This document shows positions 1-8,665 of a DNA stretch of 35,630 nucleotides, piece by piece. The DNA comes from a virus: positions 1-35,630 of the IMG/VR virus record IMGVR_UViG_3300025864_000034, one strand, 5' to 3'. Made by a program: the position numbers and the translations under genes. The first letter of the stretch is position 1. Each line of letters opens with the position of its first letter. The notes beneath the pieces were generated by a model that was given only the letters and a program-made list of their open reading frames with translations, searched no databases and was not told the origin of the DNA.

Positions 1-2
1 AT

Positions 3-1178
3 AAACCTCATGAAAAACAACTTTTATTTCATAACTCCGAGGCAAGATGGAGGATTTTAAACTGTGGTAGAAGATGGGGTAAAACTCAATGCGCTATTGC
101 AGAGGGATTAAAATTAAGTTTTAAAGAACCTAAACAAAGAGGCTGGATTGTTGCTCCGACTTATCCATTATCGCAAGAGGACTGGAGAACATTAAAAGAT
201 TTAACACCGGATAAGTTGATAAGTGAGGAACTTAAGGCAGAGCGTAAATTTGTTTTTATAAATGGATCAGAAATAGAGTTTAAGAGTGCAGACCACGAAG
301 GTGGATTAAGAGGTGCTGGACTTAATTGGTGTATTTTAGATGAAGCATCAAGGATAAAAGAAGATTCATGGAATGCTTTACGACCTGCATTATCTGATAA
401 GTTAGGCAAGGGAATTTTTATATCTACACCTAAAGGAAAGAACTGGTTTTATAGGTTATTCCTTAAAGGTAGAGATGGAACAGATAAATACGAAAGTTGG
501 CATTTCCCATCGTATACCAATCCTTATTTTCCAGAAGAAGAATGGCTTGAAGCTAAAGAAAGTTATCCGGCTGATTGGTTTAGTCAGGAATACGAAGCTA
601 ACTTTTTAGAGGATGCAGCGGCAGTGTTTAGAAATGTTGAAGGCAGAATTGATGGAGAACTTGAAGAACCACAGGCAGATAAGAAATATTTCTGCGGTGT
701 TGATGTAGCGAAGTATCAGGATTTCACAGTTATTATTGTTTTGGATCAGAATAGACACCTTTGTTATTTTGAAAGATTTAATAGGTTAAATTGGGATATT
801 CAGAAAATAAAGATTGCCAATGTATTTATAAAATATAATGCAGTTGGTTTTATCGATAGCACAGGCGTTGGTGATCCGATTTTTGAAGACTTAGCAAGAC
901 AGTTACCACGTCAAGTTTATAGTTTTAAGTTTACCAATGAAAGCAAAATGAATCTTATTACAAGTTTGCAGGTTGCATTTGAACAAGGGCAGATAACCTT
1001 TCCAAGAATACCAATAATGATTGATGAGTTACAGGCCTTTGAGTATGAAATGCTTACATCGGGGAAATTCAGGTATAACGCTCCAGATGGCTACCACGAT
1101 GACACGGTCATTTCCCTGGGTTTGGCTAATTGGGGTATAGAGCATTTGATAATAAAACAAAGTCACAATGTATGGTAG
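3..1178 (+). CDS. terL: Terminase large subunit (5' end outside window)
   Basis: This is the ATPase/nuclease motor that packages phage DNA into the prohead and cuts the concatemer. The reading frame is open from base 3 with no start codon, so the N-terminus is missing. A Walker A motif GRRWGKT lies at visible residues 22-28 (nt 66-86). A Walker B segment WCILDEAS has its DE pair at residues 113-114. The C-terminal half looks like an RNase H-type nuclease: FCGVDVAKYQD, then IDSTGVGD, then HDDTVISLGLA, supplying the usual acidic residues. An internal ATG at 216 is not the start because Walker A lies upstream of it. The portal gene follows after 16 bases, the standard late-operon order. Confidence 0.95.
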   Translation, partial: KPHEKQLLFHNSEARWRILNCGRRWGKTQCAIAEGLKLSFKEPKQRGWIVAPTYPLSQEDWRTLKDLTPDKLISEELKAERKFVFINGSEIEFKSADHEGGLRGAGLNWCILDEASRIKEDSWNALRPALSDKLGKGIFISTPKGKNWFYRLFLKGRDGTDKYESWHFPSYTNPYFPEEEWLEAKESYPADWFSQEYEANFLEDAAAVFRNVEGRIDGELEEPQADKKYFCGVDVAKYQDFTVIIVLDQNRHLCYFERFNRLNWDIQKIKIANVFIKYNAVGFIDSTGVGDPIFEDLARQLPRQVYSFKFTNESKMNLITSLQVAFEQGQITFPRIPIMIDELQAFEYEMLTSGKFRYNAPDGYHDDTVISLGLANWGIEHLIIKQSHNVW

Positions 1179-1194
1179 AAAATAAAGGAAAATT

Positions 1195-2718
1195 ATGGTT
1201 AACGATCTAAACAATATTGTTAAGTTGGCAAAGATAACAGAGCCTACGATCTTCACCGATTCACAGCTTGACACGATTAACGAATTAATAAGGTATGACG
1301 ATTATTATAAAAATCGCAGTTTTAAATATATTTGCGAAGAGTATCCGGAGTTTCGACACGGGGTAACAGAGGGCAACCCATATAAGCCAGCGCATATCCC
1401 ACTAAACTATTGCAAACTAATTGTGGACAAACTTGCCGCTTGGCAATTTGAGGAAAGTATTGATTTCAACTGCACGTCAGTTTTAACTGACTCTGATAAG
1501 CCGGATGCTAAAAACAGATCATCTGAAATCGAAAAGGATTTATACGATATTCACAAACAGAACTTAATGGATATTAAACTATTGCAATCAGCAATAGAAT
1601 CCAATATATCCGGCGGACTTGCTGTTAAGTTAAAATATGATGAGGTTAAGAAATATCCACGTATTCTAATTAGAAACAGGATTGAAACATTTGTCGTAAC
1701 AGAATTCGATGACTATGAGAAAATAATCCGTATCCATTTTATAGCGTTCCAGGATGATAAGACAATCTGGAAGCAAACTTATGAATTAATAAGAGGTAAG
1801 GATAAAGATGTATGTTTTATATCCGAAGCATTATATGATACGCAAGATATTAAGACTCCTAAAAAGGTTATCATCCCTTATCAGCCACTAAATGTTAATG
1901 GTAAAACGTTAGACTTCATGCCGGTTTATATTATAGCAAACATGGCTCAATTAGGCGAGGTTTGGGGTGTAAGTGAACTTAGAGATTTAATACCTATTGT
2001 TGATGAAATAAACAAAAAGTATTCTGACAGTTCCGATGCGTTAAAGTTTGATATGTTTGCAATTACAGTATTTTTAAATGCTGAAATGCCAGTTGATGAG
2101 TTTGGTAAACCATCACTAAAGAATAAAGCCGGCGCAGCATGGAATGTAATGGGATTAAACCCGCTAATAACTACTGTAAAGCCGGATGTATTCAAGTTAC
2201 AAGGAACTTTCAATTATAAGGATGTTCTAAACTCTCATGTCAATTCTTTAGTATCGTGCTTATTTGAGTTTGCAGAGTGTATTAACATATCACCTGACAC
2301 TGTAAAAGGCTTACCTGCATTATCAGGTATAGCATTGAAGTTGTTATTTGCTTCTATAATAAGCAAGACCGCAAGAAAGAACATTATATGGAAAGCTAAG
2401 TTAGAGGAAATCTATCGAGGCGCTTTAAAATTAAAGCAAATATACGAGGGCAATTATGATATACCAGAAGATTTACAAATAGAAATAATTATGCATATGC
2501 CCATCCCCAGTAATGACCTGGAAGAAACGACTATTTTAATTGAAAAAATGGCAGCAGGGCTTATAAGTTTAACAACCGCAATGAATGCTGAGGGGATAGA
2601 AAATCCGGAAGAAGAACTTGCTAAGATATTGGCTGAAAAGGTGCAATTTGATAAGGTTATGAATGTCAACCAGATTAACAATACTGATAATAAACCAGTA
2701 GATACTAATGTCAAATGA
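1195..2718 (+). CDS. Portal protein (SPP1 gp6-like)
   Basis: A 507-residue protein directly after the terminase, with the length and character of SPP1-type portals. Portals form the dodecameric ring at the special capsid vertex through which DNA enters and leaves. The call rests on size, position between the terminase and the MuF-type head protein, and acidic/aromatic-rich text such as EYPEFRHGVTEGNPYKPAHI near the N-terminus. No catalytic motif is expected. A GGAAAA stretch precedes the ATG. The last 11 bases overlap the next gene, suggesting translational coupling. Confidence 0.88.
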   Translation: MVNDLNNIVKLAKITEPTIFTDSQLDTINELIRYDDYYKNRSFKYICEEYPEFRHGVTEGNPYKPAHIPLNYCKLIVDKLAAWQFEESIDFNCTSVLTDSDKPDAKNRSSEIEKDLYDIHKQNLMDIKLLQSAIESNISGGLAVKLKYDEVKKYPRILIRNRIETFVVTEFDDYEKIIRIHFIAFQDDKTIWKQTYELIRGKDKDVCFISEALYDTQDIKTPKKVIIPYQPLNVNGKTLDFMPVYIIANMAQLGEVWGVSELRDLIPIVDEINKKYSDSSDALKFDMFAITVFLNAEMPVDEFGKPSLKNKAGAAWNVMGLNPLITTVKPDVFKLQGTFNYKDVLNSHVNSLVSCLFEFAECINISPDTVKGLPALSGIALKLLFASIISKTARKNIIWKAKLEEIYRGALKLKQIYEGNYDIPEDLQIEIIMHMPIPSNDLEETTILIEKMAAGLISLTTAMNAEGIENPEEELAKILAEKVQFDKVMNVNQINNTDNKPVDTNVK

Positions 2719-4264
2719 ATATCTTGAATACATTAAAAAACATAGATTAGACTTTGTAAAATTAACCGATAAGCAGGATGCACAGTTAGCACGATTATAT
2801 ATACAGGTTGCCGGTAATATCAAGGCACAGGCAACATCGATTCTTGACAAAGAAGGTTTAACTTATGCCGCTGCTAAGATAAGAGTCAATTCGCTGTTAA
2901 TTGAGGCTGACAGGTTATCAGATGGCTTTAAGGGAATACTCAATCAGGGCTTAATCGACGCTTCGAATCTCGGTATGGAAGCTGACAAGATTATGATGTC
3001 AAAGTATCAGTCAAGTTTAGCTGACAATGGTATAAAGACTGACATGATGAGGATACTGCAAAAGGTTAATCCCGAAGCGGTAAAAGCTGTATTTAATAGA
3101 ATTTATACTGACGGTTTAAAACTAAGTGATAGAGTCTGGCTTTTAGATAGAAGAACAAAACAAGAAATAGAGCGGATTGTCTTACAGAATGTTATTAGTG
3201 GAGGCTCTGCAAGTAATAAAGCGACACTTTCCGCATTAGAAAATCTATTGAATCCAAATTCTAAGGTGGCAAAATTAACCTCACTTCATGGCCGCAAAGT
3301 TGGATATGAATCATCAAGACTTTTAAGAACATCAATGAGCGAGGCTTTTAATGAGGGTGCAAGGTTATCTAATTTAAAGAATCCAGGCTCAACGGGTATG
3401 AAACTGTTGAACGCATCCGGCCCATGTGAAGTATGTGCGGCTCTTGATTTGTTACCAGTAGAACAAACTGGACTGCCGCCGATTCATCCAAATTGTCGTT
3501 GTACTACTTTAGAAGATGTTCAAAGTGTAGAAGATTTTACAGATAGGTATATAAAATTCATGGACGATCCATCCAGTGATAAACAACTCGGTGATTGGGT
3601 TTTAAATGTTTATGGCAAGGGTGGAGAAAAGACACTTACTGCGGTTAAAGATGTTACACAAACAAGAGGACATTTACCAGAACAATCTAAAGATAAAGCA
3701 ATCAACACTATAATAAATGATGCTAAAAATAAGGGTATTGATTTAAGCCAAAAAGAAGCTGATAAACTCTATAAAGCTGTTGATTATTGGGTAAATCAAG
3801 ATTCATCAGGCATTAAGGCTTTTCAAACAAATAAACTTTCATATTTTGAACCGCAAGCTGGTATAAGGTCAGACTTGGAAGCGTGTAAACAAGCATCTGT
3901 TGGTGTTGAGAAGTTTATAGAAATATCCCCTGCCTATACTAAAAATGAAACAATATTTAGGGGTGTATCAAACGGAAAAGATATTTACCAAAATCTACCC
4001 AAGAGTACTATTATTGATTTAAAAGGAACTTCTTCTTTTACAACAGATATGAAAAGAGCATCAGAAAGATTTAGTGATAAGGAGAAGGGTTTAATTTGGG
4101 ATTTTGCTGGTGGAACTGATAAGAGTGCATCAATTCAATATTTATCTCCTATGGCACAGGAACAGGAAATAATTTTGTCAAAAGATGTTATATATAAATT
4201 TACAGGTGAAAAATATATCGATACTAAAGGTTATTTGCACATGGTTTTAGAGGAGTCTTTATAA
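2708..4264 (+). CDS. MuF-type minor head protein fused to a C-terminal ADP-ribosyltransferase domain
   Basis: The N-terminal ~265 residues are a phage head morphogenesis (MuF/SPP1 gp7) protein. They end in the family's cysteine/histidine signature: CEVC at about residue 240, then IHPNCRC about 20 residues later. This protein sits with the portal and is often injected. The C-terminal ~190 residues look like a mono-ADP-ribosyltransferase of the C3/VIP2 type: an arginine in TIFRG near residue 415, an STS-like block TSSFTT near residue 440, and a biglutamate E485-Q-E487 followed by IIL. MuF proteins with toxin tails are known, so the fold assignment is reasonable. The target is unknown. The gene overlaps the portal by 11 bases. 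Confidence 0.85.
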   Translation: MSNEYLEYIKKHRLDFVKLTDKQDAQLARLYIQVAGNIKAQATSILDKEGLTYAAAKIRVNSLLIEADRLSDGFKGILNQGLIDASNLGMEADKIMMSKYQSSLADNGIKTDMMRILQKVNPEAVKAVFNRIYTDGLKLSDRVWLLDRRTKQEIERIVLQNVISGGSASNKATLSALENLLNPNSKVAKLTSLHGRKVGYESSRLLRTSMSEAFNEGARLSNLKNPGSTGMKLLNASGPCEVCAALDLLPVEQTGLPPIHPNCRCTTLEDVQSVEDFTDRYIKFMDDPSSDKQLGDWVLNVYGKGGEKTLTAVKDVTQTRGHLPEQSKDKAINTIINDAKNKGIDLSQKEADKLYKAVDYWVNQDSSGIKAFQTNKLSYFEPQAGIRSDLEACKQASVGVEKFIEISPAYTKNETIFRGVSNGKDIYQNLPKSTIIDLKGTSSFTTDMKRASERFSDKEKGLIWDFAGGTDKSASIQYLSPMAQEQEIILSKDVIYKFTGEKYIDTKGYLHMVLEESL

Positions 4265-4265
4265 A

Positions 4266-4379
4266 ATGGATAAACAAGAAAAGTATAGATTAGAAGAAGA
4301 TTGGAAAATTGATGCATGGGATAAAGACGGTAACTTAATTATTAAAGACGGTAAACCAGTAGGTAGGAAAGCAGCATAA
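4266..4379 (+). CDS. Small hypothetical protein (37 aa)
   Basis: An ATG one base after the MuF-ART stop opens a 37-codon frame (MDKQEKYRLEEDWKI...) that ends at 4379. The product is charged, soluble and has no recognisable motif. Tight packing between the MuF-ART stop and the next ATG at 4380 supports it being real. An immunity partner for the ART domain is one possibility given the position, but nothing in the residues shows that. Confidence 0.55.
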   Translation: MDKQEKYRLEEDWKIDAWDKDGNLIIKDGKPVGRKAA

Positions 4380-4550
4380 ATGGTAATTTTAAATCAATGG
4401 CAACAAAAACACCTATTAGAATGGTGTGATAATCTCCCAGAAGGAGAAATGAAGAAGTCAATAGAGATAGATGTTAATCTAGTTAAGGATTTTCTAAAAG
4501 ATAAACAAACTTTAGAAGATTTAAGAAAACTTATGAAGATAAACAAATAA
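4380..4550 (+). CDS. Small hypothetical protein (56 aa), paralogue of the 10633 gene
   Basis: The ATG directly abuts the previous stop. The protein starts MVILNQWQQKHLLEW. The 43-residue product at 10633-10764 starts MVILNLWQQKDFKEY and keeps a similar C-terminal DFLKDKQ/KFLKENK stretch, so the two are paralogues carried at different places in the genome. Both are short helical proteins with no known motif. It is followed by a terminator at 4588-4610, before the scaffold gene. Confidence 0.6.
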   Translation: MVILNQWQQKHLLEWCDNLPEGEMKKSIEIDVNLVKDFLKDKQTLEDLRKLMKINK

Positions 4551-4587
4551 TTTTTAACTAAACAATTTTTATAAATAGCAATATCTG

Positions 4588-4610
4588 ACCGCTCTGATGG
4601 GCGGTTTTTT
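4588..4610 (+). terminator. Intrinsic terminator between MuF-ART unit and scaffold
   Basis: A 7-bp stem, ACCGCTC with GGGCGGT, has a 4-base TGAT loop and is followed by a run of T. It lies between the small gene ending at 4550 and the scaffold start at 4636. A terminator inside the head operon implies late antitermination, or relative weakness, or that it closes an upstream accessory unit. Confidence 0.8.
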
Positions 4611-4635
4611 ATTTGCAGATTTAAGGAGAAACAAA

Positions 4636-5184
4636 ATGACTGATGTCATTGAAGCCGCAGCTGATGCTGCAAAAACTGTAACTGATGTTACAAATCAAGA
4701 AGGCCAGAAAGTTTATACAGAGGAATATGTAAACACTGTTAAGGCCTCCGATATCGCAAGGGGAAAACAAATAAAGGAATTAGAAACTAAACTTAAAAAG
4801 TTTGAGGATGAGAAGCTAACAGATTCAGAAAAGAAAGAGAAACGAATCGCTGAACTGGAAGCTGAAAAAGCCTCAATTTTAAGCGGTCAAAAAGATAAGG
4901 ATATTGATAACTTAATCCTCAAAAAGTCAAACGGTAAAAACGTTATAGACATTGACGCTCTTATGATGTTTGCAAAAAAGGAACTTGCAACAATTGAAGA
5001 CGTTGATGACAAGGCTGTTGAGTCTGTTGTTAATAAAATCTTGAAAGAGAAATCTTATCTAATTTCTACTTCTAATATCGCACCTTCTCCAGGCAATTTT
5101 AAAAAACAGGATAACGAAGTTAGTAAAAAACCGTTAGAAATGCTGAATGCTTTTATAACTGGGAAGACCGACAAGTTATCTTAA
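4636..5184 (+). CDS. Probable capsid scaffolding protein
   Basis: A 182-residue, highly charged, helical protein immediately before the major capsid gene. Residues ~45-85 are an uninterrupted coiled-coil-like stretch rich in K and E (KQIKELETKLKKFEDEKL), as expected for phage scaffolds of the GP20/DUF4355 type that template procapsid assembly and then leave. An upstream in-frame ATG at 4597 lies inside the terminator hairpin. The ATG at 4636 has an AAGGAG site seven bases before it and is chosen as the start. Function is inferred from position and composition. Confidence 0.78.
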   Translation: MTDVIEAAADAAKTVTDVTNQEGQKVYTEEYVNTVKASDIARGKQIKELETKLKKFEDEKLTDSEKKEKRIAELEAEKASILSGQKDKDIDNLILKKSNGKNVIDIDALMMFAKKELATIEDVDDKAVESVVNKILKEKSYLISTSNIAPSPGNFKKQDNEVSKKPLEMLNAFITGKTDKLS

Positions 5185-5207
5185 ATTAACTTGGAAGGAA
5201 AATTAAG

Positions 5208-6095
5208 ATGGTAGATTTAAATTATCAAAACACTATTAACTTAGATGAGGGTGGATACCTCCAAACAGAAGGTTACTCTGCCAGAATCTTAGCGTTAGTG
5301 CAGAGCAAGTCGGTTGTTGAGCCGTTTTTAAATGTATGGCCAATGAATCACAAAGTAGAGAATGTTAACACAATAGCTTCTAATGCATCTGCTTATTTTG
5401 TAGCACAAGAAGCCGCTGTAAAACAGAAATCTAAAATTACGTTCGGAACATTTAAGATGGAATTGCAGGAAATCGCTACAATAATTCCATTCTCTGAAGA
5501 TTGGGTAAAGTTTGCTAATGCACAGACTGCCGCTTTACTGGAACAGTCTATTGTTGACGCTATAACTAAACTGATAGACCAGTCTATGCTCGGCTACGTT
5601 TCTAATCCTTGGCTCAACACAATCAGTGGATGTATACCAGCAGGAAACATTATAACTACTGGCGCTGATTTGTTAATCAAGTTGTCAAACGCTATGGGTG
5701 CAGTTGAAGAAGGGGACTATGTTCCTGACGGATTCATTGCTCCATTATCAGTAAAGGCTTCTCTTAGAAACTTAAGAGACTTAGACGGCCAGCCAATATT
5801 CCAGCCTGCTAATGCAGATAATCCAGCAACACTGTACGGGTTACCTATTAGATTCTCTAGCAATATGATTGCTTCTGGTTCACCTGCTGCAAAAGAAATT
5901 ATAGTAGGCGACTTTAAACAAGCATACAAGGGTAATGACGCAGCTATCGAGTTTAAGATGTTAGATCAGGCTACGATTAATGTTGGTGGCACGTTAATAA
6001 ACTTGGCTGAGCAGGATATGTTGGCACTGAGAGCTAAAATTTGGAAAGCTTTTAATGTTTTGAGACCTTTAGCATTCGCTAAGGTGCTGCTTTAG
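5208..6095 (+). CDS. Major capsid protein (HK97-fold)
   Basis: A 295-residue protein directly after the scaffold with a GGAAGG ribosome site. Length, position and text fit HK97-fold capsid proteins: an N-terminal arm, then IIPFSEDWVKFANA where the spine helix is expected, then a P-domain/A-domain region containing DGFIAPLSVKASLRNL and DLDGQPIFQP. The latter strings resemble the conserved C-terminal part of this family. It forms the icosahedral shell. No protease or Ig-like decoration domain is visible in the gene. A hairpin terminator follows at 6113. Confidence 0.88.
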   Translation: MVDLNYQNTINLDEGGYLQTEGYSARILALVQSKSVVEPFLNVWPMNHKVENVNTIASNASAYFVAQEAAVKQKSKITFGTFKMELQEIATIIPFSEDWVKFANAQTAALLEQSIVDAITKLIDQSMLGYVSNPWLNTISGCIPAGNIITTGADLLIKLSNAMGAVEEGDYVPDGFIAPLSVKASLRNLRDLDGQPIFQPANADNPATLYGLPIRFSSNMIASGSPAAKEIIVGDFKQAYKGNDAAIEFKMLDQATINVGGTLINLAEQDMLALRAKIWKAFNVLRPLAFAKVLL

Positions 6096-6112
6096 AAGTT
6101 AAGTAAGTGGAT

Positions 6113-6148
6113 GGGGGCATCCTGAATATAAGTAAGGGTGCCTCCTTT
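6113..6148 (+). terminator. Terminator after the capsid gene
   Basis: An 11-bp stem (GGGGGCATCCT with AGGGTGCCTCC, two G-U pairs), an 11-base AT-rich loop and a short TTTAT tail. It closes the head transcript immediately after the major capsid gene and marks the left border of the accessory island. Confidence 0.7.
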
Positions 6149-6160
6149 ATATTGTGATAG
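6145..6160 (+). promoter_or_regulatory. Decayed copy of the moron promoter -10 region
   Basis: The 16 bases CTTTATATTGTGATAG differ by one base from the -10 block shared by the five moron promoters. The -10 hexamer reads TGTGAT instead of TATGAT, and no TTGACA lies 17 bases upstream, because the terminator hairpin occupies that place. It is probably a relic of a sixth cassette at the island edge; activity is doubtful. Confidence 0.4.
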
Positions 6161-6166
6161 TAAAAT

Positions 6167-6673
6167 ATGAAAATAGATAGAATTTGGGCTATGCCCAATA
6201 AGTGGACGTTTAAAATAAAACCAATAAAGCAACTTTTAAAAGAAGAAATATCCGGTTTATGTATAGACCCATTTTGTGGTGAAAACAGCCCAGCACAAAT
6301 TAAAAATGATTTGAATCCTGATAATATGTATGCACAGACACATTTAGATGCTTTAGATTTTCTTAAATCTTTACCTGATAATTATGCAGATGTGGTAATT
6401 TTAGACCCTCCATATTCATCAAGGCAAATATCAGAACATTATAAAAGTGTAGGTGTTAAAATTACTGGTTGGGGGAAGGTGTTAAAGGATGAATCTGCAA
6501 GGGTATTAAAAATTAACGGCAAGGTTATTTGTTTTGGTTGGAACTCTATGGGATTGGGTAAAAACAGAGGTTTTGAAATGACAAGGTTATTGCTTGTTCC
6601 TCATGGTGGCAGTAAAAATGACACAATTGTAACAGTAGAAATAAAGAGATTAAACCAAGAAGTATTAACTTGA
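6167..6673 (+). CDS. DNA (adenine or N4-cytosine) methyltransferase, short phage type
   Basis: A 168-residue methyltransferase. The catalytic DPPY motif is at residues 80-83 (VVILDPPYSSRQ). IDPFCGENSPAQIKNDLNPD upstream resembles the SAM-binding FxGxG block, placing motif I before motif IV. KVICFGWNSMGLGKNRGFEM follows as in other short phage MTases. It lacks an obvious separate target-recognition domain, and no matching nuclease is present, so protection from host restriction or epigenetic marking is likely. No good ribosome site precedes the ATG. The stop codon overlaps the -35 element of the next promoter. Confidence 0.82.
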   Translation: MKIDRIWAMPNKWTFKIKPIKQLLKEEISGLCIDPFCGENSPAQIKNDLNPDNMYAQTHLDALDFLKSLPDNYADVVILDPPYSSRQISEHYKSVGVKITGWGKVLKDESARVLKINGKVICFGWNSMGLGKNRGFEMTRLLLVPHGGSKNDTIVTVEIKRLNQEVLT

Positions 6674-6698
6674 CAAACTGACATCTTTATATTATGAT
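6670..6698 (+). promoter_or_regulatory. Moron promoter 1 (TTGACA-N17-TATGAT)
   Basis: TTGACA at 6670-6675 and TATGAT at 6693-6698 are separated by exactly 17 bases, a near-consensus sigma-70 type promoter. The -35 overlaps the TGA of the methyltransferase gene. It shares a ~30-base block with the promoter at 10821. It drives the 89-residue gene at 6733. The downstream operator-like palindrome seen in sister copies is degenerate here. Confidence 0.88.
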
Positions 6699-6732
6699 AG
6701 ATTCACTATAATCAATATAAAGGAGTTGGTTT

Positions 6733-7002
6733 ATGAATAAGAGTGAACCAATTATGAAAGTTAGAAATGCAGATTATCTGGAATGGCAAACTAAAATTCA
6801 ACAACTTAAAGAAGACAACTTAACTCTTAAATCCAAACTTGCTAATCAGAAATATCTGGATAGGGATGAAGTGGAGAAGATAGTTTATGCACTTACTGAT
6901 GAATACGAAATTCAGGAAGATATTAATACAAAAGAATTACTGTTAGTAGGAAAAGAAATTGAGGATTTTATTACTGCCATCTGTCAGTTAGTTATAAAAT
7001 AA
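6733..7002 (+). CDS. Hypothetical moron protein (89 aa)
   Basis: The sole gene of cassette 1, with its own promoter 34 bases upstream, an AAAGGAG site and a terminator behind it. The protein is acidic and helical. Its C-terminal part (DEVEKIV... then EDFITAICQL) matches the pattern of the cassette 3 protein at 10883 (AVEEILRS... then DALITAICNL), so the two share a module. No known family is recognised. A strongly promoted tiny gene in a late region suggests a host-takeover or anti-defence role, which is inference. Confidence 0.75.
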   Translation: MNKSEPIMKVRNADYLEWQTKIQQLKEDNLTLKSKLANQKYLDRDEVEKIVYALTDEYEIQEDINTKELLLVGKEIEDFITAICQLVIK

Positions 7003-7023
7003 AATTTAATTAAATTTTTAATT

Positions 7024-7050
7024 AAGCACTCTTAACAGGGTGCTTTTTTT
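7024..7050 (+). terminator. Moron terminator 1
   Basis: Stem AAGCACTC/GGGTGCTT with loop TTAACA and a T-run. The same hairpin recurs at 9040, 12101 and 13330. It closes cassette 1, and the next gene starts 14 bases after the T-run. Confidence 0.9.
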
Positions 7051-7063
7051 ATTGGAGATAATA

Positions 7064-7360
7064 TTGAAAATAATTATAAACGCAACAAACATTACAGAGG
7101 ATAGACCACTTAGGGAAGCTGACCGTCTTATCACTATGGGCTTGGCTCACTTACCAGAAGTTAAACCTGTACCTGTTAAAACTTATAATGGCTATGTCCA
7201 AAGTGAACAGCCGGAAATAACTTTCGAAGATTTAAATGATATAGCAATATTTAGTGAACCAGTTACAGAGGTTGATGTTATCGAACCTATTCCAGTAGAT
7301 AAATATGTAGATTTTGATGAACCTAAAAAAGCCAAGAAAAAACAATTCTGGAATAAATGA
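7064..7360 (+). CDS. Small hypothetical protein sharing the N-terminal module of the adjacent glycosyltransferase
   Basis: The start is taken as TTG at 7064, four bases after a GGAGA site; this gives a 98-residue protein beginning MKIIINATNITEDRPLREAD. That parallels the next gene's start, MKIILNVDANIFPDRKKAGD, including the following LITMGLAHLPE versus FRWINSGRAHYPG. The rest is acidic and proline-rich with a lysine-rich end. The shared ~40-residue module may be a binding or docking domain resembling those in phage structural proteins. It overlaps the glycosyltransferase by 4 bases, implying coupled expression. Confidence 0.7.
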   Translation: MKIIINATNITEDRPLREADRLITMGLAHLPEVKPVPVKTYNGYVQSEQPEITFEDLNDIAIFSEPVTEVDVIEPIPVDKYVDFDEPKKAKKKQFWNK

Positions 7361-8664
7361 AAATAATTTTAAATGTTGATGCTAATATCTTTCCAGACCG
7401 CAAGAAGGCCGGAGATGAAGTTGACATTCCGGACAATTTAGCTTTTAGGTGGATAAATTCCGGTCGTGCACATTACCCTGGCTATTGGGAATTTAGAAAA
7501 ACCAGTGAATTTAAGCATATCTCTAAACAACGTCAGTCTGAGGCATTAAATCTAAACGTAATCTGCTCCGGTCTGATGTTTGGTTACTCTGGTTTTGCCG
7601 AAGCTATGAGAAATATAGCGTATTCGTTATACATGAAAGGTTGCTATGTTTCAGTACAACCGCACGACCATGTTAGCAGTGATATTCTAAATACTGAAAA
7701 GGGTAGAGTTATAAATATGTTGCAAACTTCTACTCTTAAAAATGACTATAAATCTGTACGCATTACAATGACATCTCCTTTAGGTGTCGTGCATAAAAGT
7801 AATGAATATCGTATCGGTTATGTAATGTTTGAAACACAGGAGACTCCGAAAGTCTTTATTGATTCATTGATGATAAACACAGATGAATTGTGGGTTCCTT
7901 CAACTTTTAACTTAAATAATTTTACTAAGGCAGGTTATACACACCCGATATTTTGTATGCCTTTAGGTGTTGACATTGACAGGTTCAACACTGATACAGT
8001 GAAGCCTCTAAACATAGGAGTAGACGGTAAATTTACATTCTTATCCATTATGGGTTGGAGTGCAAGAAAAGGTGTAGATATCCTCATGGAGGCTTATTTA
8101 AGAGAATTTAGCAGCGCAGATAATACCGTTTTATATATGAAAGGCGGCTGGTATACACCTGAGAAAGCAAGGAACGAAGTTAATCAGATAATATCTAAAA
8201 TAGGCAAGAAAGACCCTCCCGAAATTAAGATTGATTTTAACCTTTATAATGACTCGCAATTACCAGGATTATATAAAAGCGCTAACTGTTTTGTTCTACC
8301 TTCGTTAGGTGAAGGCTGGGGCTTGGATTATACAGAGGCTATGGCTATGGCACTTCCTACTATTGGAACAAGAGCAACAAGTCAGTTAGATTTTATGAAT
8401 GATAAGAACAGTTTTTTAATCGATGTTGCAGAGTATAGACCTGAAGAACGCTGTGATTGGATATGTCCGCAGTATCGTGGAGGCGACTTTGCAATCCCTT
8501 CAATGGAACACTTACAGAAATTAATGAGGCAAGTTTACAGCGAGCCTGAATTAGCTAAGAAAATTGGAGCGCAGGCAAGAAAAGATATGATTAAAAAATG
8601 GCAGTGGAAACACGCAGCTAATAAATGGTATAAACGACTGAAAGAATTAGAGATTAATTTATAG
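7357..8664 (+). CDS. Glycosyltransferase, GT4-like (GT-B fold), with N-terminal extra module
   Basis: A 435-residue enzyme predicted to move a sugar from an activated donor. The C-terminal Rossmann-like half carries the GT4 signature SLGEGWGLDYTEAMAMALPT near residue 320, i.e. the donor-binding E-x7-E. Before it, FTFLSIMGWSARKGVDILMEA is the typical start of the second GT-B domain. Residues 1-45 form the module shared with the preceding small protein. Acceptor and donor cannot be read from sequence. Placed between a head gene cluster and an epimerase, it probably acts in a late-expressed glycan modification. Confidence 0.88.
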   Translation: MKIILNVDANIFPDRKKAGDEVDIPDNLAFRWINSGRAHYPGYWEFRKTSEFKHISKQRQSEALNLNVICSGLMFGYSGFAEAMRNIAYSLYMKGCYVSVQPHDHVSSDILNTEKGRVINMLQTSTLKNDYKSVRITMTSPLGVVHKSNEYRIGYVMFETQETPKVFIDSLMINTDELWVPSTFNLNNFTKAGYTHPIFCMPLGVDIDRFNTDTVKPLNIGVDGKFTFLSIMGWSARKGVDILMEAYLREFSSADNTVLYMKGGWYTPEKARNEVNQIISKIGKKDPPEIKIDFNLYNDSQLPGLYKSANCFVLPSLGEGWGLDYTEAMAMALPTIGTRATSQLDFMNDKNSFLIDVAEYRPEERCDWICPQYRGGDFAIPSMEHLQKLMRQVYSEPELAKKIGAQARKDMIKKWQWKHAANKWYKRLKELEINL

Positions 8665-8665
8665 C

